A stretch of 64,000 nucleotides of DNA from Cytidiella melzeri. Taxonomy: Eukaryota > Basidiomycota > Agaricomycetes > Polyporales > Irpicaceae. Below the pieces are notes generated by a model. The model was not told the origin of the DNA, did no database searches, and worked only from the letters and a program-made list of their open reading frames with translations. Where the stretch lies: positions 1 through 64,000 of the forward strand of contig JABYQR010000026.1 of assembly GCA_022592445.1 (NCBI GenBank). The letters run 5' to 3'. Made by a program: the position numbers and the translations under genes. Shown here in pieces: positions 45,590 to 55,641 of the stretch; position 1 is the first letter of the stretch; every line of letters begins with the position of its first letter.

Positions 45590-46844
45590 ATGGATCCCAA
45601 CCAGCCCGCTGCCCCTGCTGCCCCTGCTGCCCCAGCTGCCCCAGTCACCAATCTAAGCCAGCAAGACGTCCTGAATATATTGGGCGTCTTGACACAAAGG
45701 ATGGTAGACCTGACCAATCAGGTGGCTGCACTTGCAGCTGCACAGACACCAGCGGTTGCCGCTGCTACCCACGCTTCTCGGGAAAGAAGCATCGTTGAGA
45801 AACCAGTCTCCTTCAAGGGGAAAACATCGTCGGAAGCCCGGCTCTTCCGCCACGCGTTCATAGTATGGGCGCAAAATCAAGGAAAAGCGTTCTTCCAGCA
45901 AGACGCGCAAGGCCAGGTCCGGGTGGACAACAACGGCGCGAGGATCTTTGATCCTCACAAGCTCATCACCAGTGCTCTGTCGTTCATGCAAGACGACGCC
46001 GCCGACTGGGCTCGCCCTCATATTGAGGAGCTAGCAAACAGCAAACCAGCTTTCGGTAACAACTGGGACATTTTTATCGAAGCCTTTAAAGCAAAATTTG
46101 AGCCCATTGACGCAGTCATGGAAGCCAAAACTAAGGTTACCGGCATGAAGCAGGGTAACAAAACATTCGCCGCCCACATCTCGGAGTTCGAGACCTGGGC
46201 CCCTCGCACTGGCTGGAGCCAGCAGGACCTTTTCGACCGTCTCAAGTCAAGCTTGAGTACGGAATACCTTCAGCGCGTCTCCTACTTCCAGACCCGCGCC
46301 ACGACTTACGATGCACTGAAGGACCAGTGCAAGGCAGTAGACGCTCAACTAGCGGATCTACGCAACAGCACAGGGAAGGTCATGGTGGACAGTTCCTCGG
46401 GACATGGCAAGTCCCACCAGCAAGCGTTCCGTGATCCCAATGCGATGGAGATCGACGCCTCTCGTTTCTCCGCCTCGTTTGATGCGCTCTTTGCGGGGCT
46501 AGGCAAACAGGAGATCTTCCAGAAATGGAAGAAGGAGATGAGCAAGCGCTGCTCGGTTTGTGGTTCTGAGAGCCACAAGAAAAGGGACTCTAAGCACCCA
46601 GAGGACCCGGTTTGCAACCACTGCGGAGGTACCGGCACTGGGGATCCGTTTGCCTGAAAAGGCTTCAAGGCGTTCCTAAAGGACAGAAAGTTGCGGCCAC
46701 CTCGTCATCTCGTCGACTACCGCCACAACAAAGCAAGACGCGTCCGACGACAAGGATGCTAAAATTGCTGCCCTCAAGGACATGTTGGAGCTTCAGAAGA
46801 AGCAAATGGACGAAATGGCGGCCAAAATCAACGCGGTTTTTTGA
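45590..46844 (+). pseudogene. Gypsy-1 Gag with lesions in the nucleocapsid end
   Basis: ATG 45590 opens MDPNQPAAPAAPAAP, 41 bp after the pre-gag stop. The capsid region (KPVSFKGKTSSEARLFRHAF, FKAKFEPIDAVMEAKTKVTG) is typical of chromovirus Gag. The zinc knuckle is split: CNHCGGTG is in the main frame and HWGSVC in another, as if a C were lost near 46633; the main frame stops at 46655-46657. An extra A in AAAA (about 46660) and another shift near 46740 follow. The last part (DDKDAKIAALKDMLELQKKQ) is a coiled coil ending at TGA 46842-46844 within GGTTTTTTGA, a possible minus-one slip site into pol. Confidence 0.75.
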
Positions 46845-49800
46845 AAAGGACTCGTGACACAGCCGCAGCTGCGAGTCCCTCTGATACCCCGTCCTCATTC
46901 CTCTCGTCTTCTGCCTCGTCATCTTCGTGTACAAAGTCTATCCCCTGCCCCTCGTCTACTATCTCCTCATGTACTATATCGTCGCTAGATCGGTTGTCAT
47001 CTCATTTCCGTGTACATGTACTAGTTAAAGGTCTGAATAGAAGCATTCGCGTTCCTGCTATGATCGATTCAGGAGCTACGGCTTTATTCATCAGTCACCA
47101 GTTCGTCAAGAAGCACAAGATTATTCAGCACCCGCTCGAAAGGGTTATTTCATTGCATAACATTGACGGAACTAAGAATAAAGCTGGCGGATTAACGCAC
47201 TTCGTTCGCCTTACACTCACAGTCGGAGATCACACGGAAAAGGCAGAGTTTCTTGTCACGGACTTAGGTCCAGAAGACGTCATTCTTGGGCTACCATGGC
47301 TCAAGCGCGTAAACCCTACCGTTAACTGGGAAAAAGGAGAAATGACAATTCCGAGCGGCTCGGAAGAATCTCCTAATGAACCTTTCCAGAAGGTTGACGG
47401 TAATCGCAAAGAACGTAGGCAGTGGGTCAAAGCCGGTATCATCCAAGACACCACTGACGAAGTCTGGTGTATGGCCGGCTTCACCTACTCCACTAAGCTT
47501 GCGGCCGAAGCAAACGAAGCTAAAGCTCAACGCTCCTTCGAAGACATCGTTCCATCAGAATATCACAGACACGCTAAAGTCTTCTCTGAGGAAGAGTCTA
47601 ACCGGCTACCCCAGCATCAGCCCTGGGACCATTCGATTGATCTCAAACCAGACGCTCCTGAGACTATCAAATCGAAAGTTTATCCTATGCCCCTGAACGA
47701 ACAAGCCGAGCTTGACAAGTTCATTCAGGAGAACCTAGCGAAAGGTTACATCACGCCTTCTAAGTCTCCAATGGCTTCTCCAGTCTTTTTCATCAAAAAG
47801 AAGGACAACAAACTCCGACTTATTCAGGACTACCGCAAACTCAACGACATCACTGTAAAGAATCGTTACCCACTACCGCTTGCTACCGACATTATCAACA
47901 AGCTCAAGGGTGCAAAGATCTTCACCAAGTTCGATGTTCGTTGGGGATATCATAATGTCCGCATCAAAGAAGGAGATGAATACAAAGCGGCTTTCGTTAC
48001 CAACCGAGGACTCTTCGAACCTAAAGTCATGTTCTTCGGTCTCACGAACTCACCCGCTACCTTCCAAGCTCTGATGGACAACATCTTCGCCGACCTCGTC
48101 GCCGAAGGCAAGGTGGCTGTCTATCTAGATGACATCTTGATCTGGAGCAACAACCTGACAGAGCATCGCAAGGTTGTACATGAAGTCCTCGAGCGACTTC
48201 AACAGCACGATCTCTACCTCCGGCCGGAAAAGTGCGAGTTTGAGAAATCTGAGATCGAATACCTCGGGTTGATCATTCGCGCCGGCGAAGTAGCTATGGA
48301 CCCTGTCAAAGTCCAAGCAGTTTCTACGTGGCCCACACCCAAGAACCTCAAAGAAGTCAGAGGATTCATCGGGTTTGCCAACTTCTACCGCCGCTTCATT
48401 CAAGACTTCTCAAAGCACGCACGGCCTCTACACGACCTTACTAAGAAGGACGTACCGTTCGTCTGGGGTCCAGCACAAGAGACTGCCTTCACGCTGCTAA
48501 AGAAGGCCTTTACCACTAAGCCTATCTTGGCAGTCTGGGACCCTGAACTCCCTACACGTCTAGAAGTCGATGCCTCGGGCTATGCGACCGGTGGAATCAT
48601 CTCCCAGAAATCGAAGGAAGATGGATTCTACCACCCTATCGCCTACCGGTCCGCCTCTATGACTGAAGCAGAGCGTAACTACGAAATCTTTGATCGGGAG
48701 ATGTTAGCCATCACCGAGGCTCTCAAAGATTGGCGCCACTACCTTGAGGGGCTCAAGGAACCGTTTGAGATCTGGACAGATCACGCAAACCTGCAGTACT
48801 GGAAGACTGCGCAACACCTCACTCGACGTCAAGCACGTTGGTCATTACTTTTGGCTGACTTCGACTTCGTGTTGGTACACAAGCCCGGTAGTACCATGAT
48901 ACACGCTGATCCTCTCTCTCGTCTTCACTCTCACGCTGTCACGGACGAAGAAGACAACAAGGATCAGGTGGTACTGAAACCGGAACACTTCCGGATCCTC
49001 GCTACCAGTGCGCTCGCCACTGCTTCTCCACTCGAATCAAAGATCCGAGAATGCACGGAGCAAGAAGCAGAAGTCGCACAAGCTCTCGCTACCCTCCGCA
49101 AAAAGGGTCCTCGCAAACTTGTCGGCGGTTTACTCGAATGGGAAGAGAGTGACGGGCTCATCTATTACAAGGGAAAACTTTACATCCCTAACAACAAAGA
49201 GCTCCGTCACGAAATCGTCAAATCTTGCCATGACACACCCGCGGCTGGTCATCCGGGCAAACACGGCACCATAGAGCTAGTGTCACGACACTATTGGTGG
49301 CCGAAGATGAATGCCTTCATCGAGACTTACGTACTAGGTTGTGATCGCTGCCAACGCTACAAGTCAGCTCCACACCCTAAAGCAGTACTACAGCCTCAGG
49401 AAACTCCGGCCGGACCTTGGGAACACGTCGGAGTAGATCTCATCACTCAGCTGCCACCCTCTAAGGGATTTGATTCGATCGCGGTCTACGTCGACCATTA
49501 CTCCGATCAAACGCACATCATCCCTACTACCACTAAGGTTAACGCTGAGGGGATTGCCGATCTACACTACAAGGAAGTATTCCGACTTCACGGCATTCCC
49601 AAGAAGGTGTTCTCTGACCGAGGACCCCAGTTTGCAGCGCGCTTCATGCGTGCGCTCTATCACCGCCTGGGCATAGAGACTGGTTTTACGACCGCCTATC
49701 ATCCGCAAGGAAATGGCAAAGTCGAACGCAAAAACCAGGATATCGAACAGTATCTGCGTCTATTCTGTCAGCAACGACAAGACGACTGGGTCGATCATCT

Positions 49801-50637
49801 ACCGGCGGCTGAGTTTGCACTCAACTCGCGAGTACACGCGGGTAACTCCCAAACACCGTTTGAAGTCATCTATGGATATCGCCCCGACTTCACCATACCA
49901 GTTGGCAAGCGAAGCAATATCCCTTCACTCGATGAGCGCCTTGATAATATGGCTCGAGTACGAAAGGAGACCGAAGCAGCTCTTCGTCTAAGCAAAGAAA
50001 AGATGAAGCAACTTTACGAGTCTGAGAAGCGTTCTCCACGCGTCTTCCAAGTAGGGGACATGGTCTGGCTAAACGCTAAGAACGTCCAGATTCATCAGGC
50101 TACCCCTAAACTCGGTCCTCGACAGCTCGGCCCGTACAAGGTCATCGAACGCATTGGCGATCTCGATTACAAACTCGATCTACCCAGCTATCTCCGAATC
50201 CACCCCGTCTTCCACATCAACCGTCTAAGTCCCTGGCACGACAACGGCAAAGACGTACCTCCACCTCCTGATCCTATCGTCATAGAAGGAGAAGAACAGT
50301 ACGTCGTCGAAAAGTGCTAGACAGCAGGCTACACGGACGTTGGAAGAAATTGCAATTCCTTGTCAAATGGGAAGGGTATTCAGACGGACACAATAGCTGG
50401 GAACCAGTAGAAAACCTCGAGAATAGTCAAGAAGCAATTGACGACTTCTACAAAGCAAACCCCGGAGCGCCCCGGGTCATCAAAGCTTCACTCTTCGCGG
50501 ATCTCCGCTCGCACTTTCGGGAATTCAATACCCAGACCGACCCCGCTTTCCTTCGCACGATCTATCCATCTACATACGATCTTAGCTGGGATGAAGGCAA
50601 ACACATCGGTCTGGATATCTCAAGAACATCACACTGA
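46841..50637 (+). CDS. Gypsy-1 Pol: protease, RT, RNase H, integrase, chromodomain
   Basis: A single frame of 1159 codons is open from 46841 (entered by frameshift, no ATG) to 50320. Protease IDSGATALF lies near residue 77, RT with YLDDILIW near 428, RNase H with EVDASGYATGG near 575, integrase HHCC (HPGKHG, CDRCQRY) near 805-845, core Asp in GVDLIT, Asp in SDRGPQF and Glu in NGKVERKNQ, then a GPY segment (LGPYKVIERI). The chromodomain (LQFLVKWEGYSDGHNSWEPV) is in the next frame, 50314-50637, because EEQYVVEK is followed by a one-base shift. Chromodomains guide such elements to histone-marked chromatin. With the chromodomain out of frame, targeting may be lost although the enzymes look active. 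Confidence 0.9.
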
Positions 50638-50802
50638 CGGGTAACGTCGAGTCAACGACACCAGAAGGGGAGAAACTTCCTAGCATCCTTCTGACTAGAC
50701 AATCGGGGCAATTCTGCTGAATCCCTGTAGACGGGTAGAAGACCTCTATCACCACAGCACAGTGATGCTTCGCGAGGACGCTCGATTTTAGGAGGGGGGT
50801 AA

Positions 50803-51558
50803 TGTCATGGATGGCCTGACTAGCCCTTAATTTTCGCAATTTACCTCTTGTTTTTATCTGTAAAACTCCGGGCTACAACCTAGTTTCAATTCTCTCTGCA
50901 TAAACTCCTTTGCACGTCTATTAAGCGCCCGTATCACGTGGCTTAGACGCTCCACACGGTCACATTACTTGCTACTACGTCACACTGGCATGTGACTTAG
51001 CTTAAGTAAGACCACATGGCTACAACACATGGCTCAGCCCATAGCTAGGGTTTGACGTCATAGATACGTCCACATGGGCTCCTTATTGTTCTTTCCCTAT
51101 TGTTCTCTTTATGGAAGGATGTTCTCACAGGTGTGGGAATGGAATACAATAGTTGGTCTCCTTTTAGATAGATTCTCTCACGAGTAGAGTTCTTGGCAAG
51201 GTCTAGACAATAGCTATTGTTCTACTTTAGGTAGTCCTTTTGTTCTTCGTTCACACGGCTTCTTGCAAAGCCTGCCCTCAACATGGTCTGTGCGCAGGTC
51301 CCTGAAGTCTATATATACTGCTACATGTACGCTCCTAGCCCCCCATCTCGACCTCTTGGTCTTTACTGGGCTAGGTAAGCAACCCCCTCTTGTACTACAT
51401 AGCTGGTAGTCACAAATACTAACTTGGTCTTTACTGGGCTAGATTTCTGAATAAGTTTGATAGCTGGTGAACGCATTGTGCTTCACGCCTGCCACCACCT
51501 CCTCGTCGTCATCCACATCGTGTCCCTGTTTGTCACGTCGAGCCCTGTCTCCGTGTCA
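50803..51558 (+). repeat. 3' LTR of gypsy-1
   Basis: 756 bp, TGTCATGG...GTGTCA. It lacks single bases that the 5' LTR has in GGCCCTGAC, TACAAGCACATGG and GATACCGTCC. Confidence 0.95.
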
Positions 51559-53914
51559 AGCTCCATTAGAACTGCCGCAGGCTATGTTCTGATTTTAATT
51601 CATTCTTAGAGAACAACTCATGGTTGTGAAACTTTGTGCAAAAATCTGACACAGTGCTTGCTGCTGATGCAACCATGTCCTGTTGATGTCTGAACTGCCT
51701 CGCCCCCATTGGAACTGCCACAGGCTGTGTTCTGATTGTAACTCCTGCTTAGAGAGCAGCTAACAGTTGTGAAAATTTGTGGATCAATCAGATACAGTAC
51801 TCACTACTAATGCAGCCACAAATTTACATTGTCCAAGAATGTAGGGGTTGAAAATTTGTAGTTAGCTTCCAAAGTACTGGTAATTCTTGCTCAGAAGTGA
51901 TGTTTGCACTGTCTCACTCCTATCAGAGCTGCTACAGGCTGTGTTCTGATTGAAACCCCTGCATATAGAACAACTGGTGGTTATCAAACTGTATGGAAGA
52001 ATCAAAGGCAGTGCTCTATGGTGATGCAACCACATCCTGTTGATGTCTGAACTGCCTCAGCCCCATTAGAACTGCCACAGGCTATGTTCTGATTGGAACT
52101 CCTCCTTAGAGAGCAACTAATGGTTGTGAAACTTTGTGCAACAATCCAACGCAGTGCTTGCTGCTGATGCAACCATGTACTGTGTATGTCTGAACTGCCT
52201 CCCCCCCATTGGAACTGCCACAGGCTGTGTTTTGATTGTAACTCCTCCTTAGAGTGCAGGCTTGAGGGTGTCTCATTAGATCGACTCCCACAGCAAGTTA
52301 AATTTGTCCTGTTGATGTATGAACTGCCTCATCTCCATTAACACTGCTACAGGCTGTGTTCTGATTGCAACTGCTGCTTATAGAGCAGCTAGTGGTTGTG
52401 AAACTTTGTGGAACAATCAAATGCAGTGCTTGCTGCTGATGCAACTATGTCCTGTTGATGTCTGAACTGCCTCAGCCCCATGAGAACTGCCACAGGCTGT
52501 GCTCTGATTGTAACTCCTCCTTAGAAGGCAACTAATGGTTGTGAAATTGTGGGGACCAATTGAATGCAGTGCTGGCTGCTGATGAAACCATGTCCAGCTA
52601 ATGTCTGCATTGCCTCACCCCCATCAGAGCTGCCACAGGCTATGTTCTGATTTTACAGAGCAACTAATGCTTGTGAAACTTTGTGCAACAATTCAATGCA
52701 GTGCTTGCTGCTGATGCAACCATGTACTGTTGATGTCTGAACTGCCTCGCCCCCATTGGAACTGCCACAGGCTGTGTTCTGATTGTAATTCCTGCTTAGA
52801 GAGCAAGAGCAACTCACAGTTGTGAAACTTTGTGAAACAATCAGATACAGTACTCACTACTAATGCAGCCACAAATTTACATTGTCCAAGAGTGTAGGGA
52901 TTGACACTTTGTAGTTAGCATCTAAAGTACTGGTAACTCTTGCTCAGAGCCAATACTATGTGTGGCATGTCTTCTAATTGTATTTCTTGTTCAGAGAGCA
53001 AGCAATGTGTGTAGATTGCTGCACATGCACCTGACCAGGATTTGACATCATTTGCCAGCAGGTGTGGAGTTTGAATCTGAGTCTGGATGACTTTTTTGAG
53101 TAGACTGGCCATAACTTCCTCAATTCCACTTCAATTGACAGGATGTTTGTACCAGGATGTTGTCACAAGATAGGGCTATCCAATGGTGTATTATATGTAC
53201 AGATTTGTACCCATATGCAGTCTGTAAAAATCAAAAGGTGCATTTTGATTGCAAAAGTGATCTGATACAAAGTTACAAAGGGCTGATAACAAGGCCAGTG
53301 TGATGCCATCAGCTGTATTCGTTGTTTTGTTATTGACACTGTTACTTTCTGTATTCTGCCATCAAATTACCACACTTTGGGGGACAAAAAGGTCACATCT
53401 GAAAAGACATCAATGTGCTGGAGCACACTGGAACAATTCTTCTTCATTCTTCAGGAATTGTAACAGGTGCAATTAACTATTTCATGCTATATGATTTATT
53501 CAATTTGCTATCAATAACATAATCACTTGCAACCCTGCTCCTGCAGTTTACCAGATTGTATCTAGAAAATCTAACATAGTTCAACACCATCAAGAAGAAG
53601 ACACACGTCAAACAATCTTTATCTCCATGCTTTACTCCACCAACTTGTACATGTTTTAATTCCGTATTTACACCCATTGTTGCACCTCAAACAATACAGC
53701 ACGGTCCCTCTTCTTTCATGAATAATTGTGTGCTCCAGTGGAAACAAATCACCAACTTACTATACATTACTCATTGAGGAAGCCATTCCTAACATTATTA
53801 CTTGTTCAGGTCACTACCAGCACCAAGTTTACCCACAAATCTGGCTCTAAAAGTAGTATTTCATTCAATCTTCAGGAATTGTACTTGCCGCTTGCCGGCC
53901 TTGCTAACGCTAGT

Positions 53915-54179
53915 TTCAGTTGTGATGTTCTTGTCCCCCAGAATGTGGGAATTTGATGGTAGAATACAGACAGTAACAGCCTCAATAACAAAACAATGAA
54001 TGCAGCTGATGGCATCACTCTGGCCTTGTTATCAGCTCTTATAACTTTGTATCAGATTACTTTTGCAATCAAAATGCAGGTTTTGATTTTTACAGACTGC
54101 ATATGGGTACAAATCTGTACATATAATACTAGCGTTAGCAGGGCCGGCAAGCGGCAAGTACGATTCCTGAAGACTTGAT
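53915..54179. repeat. R-family fragments R8 and R9
   Basis: 53915-54129 repeats the R segment also found at 40230-40430. At 54130 a new R end (TAGCGTTAGCAGGGCCGGC after AC) starts but runs only about 50 bp before unrelated sequence. Confidence 0.6.
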
Positions 54180-55641
54180 ACATTTCTCACAATATCATAT
54201 ATATCAATAAATCAGAATTCAATATCACACAGGTTATACAGTTCTCACAATATCTAAATTCTGGGCTTAGCGATAGCACTCTGCCTTGTGCCTCTCGAGC
54301 TTCTCTACCGCCACATCTCTCGCTCAACACACCGGTTTTTCAATACCTTTGCTATCACCCACTGCCAGTGTACGTTTCTCTTTCTCTCTCACATTGCTCT
54401 CGCTTGCTTCTCCTTCAGGACATCAATGCTACACTGCCCAAAATGCTCCAGATGCACCTCTCGTATGGGTGCCCTCTGCACACACGGTACTCAGCTATCC
54501 CAATAGTCAGGGCTTCCTCCGTAGCACGCTCTAATCACGGACCACCACCAGTATGTGCCCCTGTTCATCATCTCTCTACGCAAAAAACTTGACAGCATCT
54601 GCTTCACGGACTGCCTCCACACCGCCGTGATCAGTGCTGCCCTCTTTGCAGCACTGCTTCTTTTGGCATTGAAGTCAGGACCCGGTGTAGCGGCCCTGTG
54701 CCAATTGGAGTCAAATGTGTTTTAAATCGAGTGCTAAATGCACCTGGAGCTCCCACCTTGCCGCCAGTGGTTCTGACTGCTACATCACTCTCGACTGCTT
54801 CATTGTCACTTATTACTTGACTGTCTATGATTACTTCATTTATTGATCATTGAGTAATACAGTCAATCTCAACAAATGGATGTATATATGAACTGTGAAG
54901 TCCTATGGTTTCTAGTACATCCTGATGTAGTCTACTTTGCAGTCTAAGTTTTATGCATGGCTGCTTGACTGCTTAGTCCACTTCATGTACTATGCTAATG
55001 TAAGTGGCTCACCCTGCAGACCCTCATTCCCGACATGGAGGTAGACAATTAGTAGTATTGCATGATTCAAGAATCTTAAACAGAGCTAACATATGGGTAA
55101 GAACTCAAGATTGAAGACTAACGCAGAGGATTATGATGATGATGTGAATGAACGGTAGACAAATGACTATGAATAGATGTAAATATTCAAAGGAAAAGTG
55201 AGCAGATCATAGCATTGGACACGAACAATTACCCAACTATAAATTCTCTTGTCCATGATCTCCCAGTGACAATTTTGCTGTGGATCTTGGGAACTTCTAC
55301 ATTGCAAGCATGGGAGGTGGGGGAGTATTCACAACTTCTTTGTATGTTGGCCTGCATCGATGTTGAGCAAACCATTACCAGTGACCTTGAGTTTGCATTC
55401 AAATAAGTGAGTTTCAGTGGTAAGTGGGATTCAATGATTTACCATCCCGCCTGCATTTGGTTTTGGTTTCCTGTAATTGTTAAGATCCAGCATCTTGTAA
55501 CCCTCCTTCGCACCCGCCTTTGCATACTCAACACACAAAAACTTGTTGAGCAGCTCATGGCCAAACACACCATTGCTAGATGGAGAATTGAGCAACTTGT
55601 GTAGACACACAAGTAGAGAAGAAAGTATATGAGTTGAAGCT
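54180..55641. other. No supportable gene
   Basis: Only short frames occur. One Cys-rich stretch (MLHCPKCSRCTSRMGALCTH, about 54428-54510) resembles a zinc ribbon but is followed by a stop, and no exon chain could be built with confidence. The rest is AT-rich and unremarkable. Confidence 0.3.

Larger units (their letters stand above)
43916..51558 (+). mobile_element. Gypsy-1: complete Ty3/gypsy chromovirus
   Basis: 7643 bp with LTRs of 759 and 756 bp, a purine tract (AGGAGGGGGGTAA) before the 3' LTR and a perfect 5-bp duplication AGCTC (43911-43915, 51559-51563). The LTRs differ by three single-base indels only, so insertion is recent. Order: pre-gag ORF, gag, protease-RT-RNase H-integrase, chromodomain. 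Damage is limited to the gag C-terminus and one frameshift before the chromodomain. The family also left three solo LTRs here. Confidence 0.95.
41669..53462 (-). repeat. R7: R-family repeat inserted in R6, host of gypsy-1 and a solo LTR
   Basis: It starts TAGCGTTAGCAAGGCCGGC and ends CAGGAATTGTA. AC precedes it (41667-41668) and follows it (53463-53464), where the empty site in R6 relatives has one AC. Without nested elements it is about 3.4 kb, mostly tandem units. Confidence 0.8.
40096..53912 (+). repeat. R6: R-family repeat split by R7
   Basis: It starts TACAATTCCTGAAGAATG after GT, with its first 59 bp duplicated in tandem (again from about 40155). It runs to GTAACAAAGTCAC at 41668, resumes as AGGTGCAATTAAC at 53465, and ends GCTAACGCTA at 53912. 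Inner R7 copies contain the uninterrupted junction, proving the split. Confidence 0.8.

Noticed and set aside
40505..53112. Identical 65-residue ORF in two places (40505-40702 plus, 52915-53112 minus)
   Set aside because: Both lie in young R copies that are nearly identical in DNA, and other R copies break the frame, so conservation is at repeat level.
24494..53912. R family as Helitrons because one end reads GCTAACGCTAG
   Set aside because: The CTAG end is suggestive, but the insertion sites are AC/GT instead of AT, the 5' end is not TC, no convincing hairpin lies before the end, and no Rep/helicase relative is present. Left unclassified.
54286..54592. Cys-rich small protein gene
   Set aside because: The zinc-ribbon-like stretch stops after about 26 codons and no splice chain gave a consistent frame.
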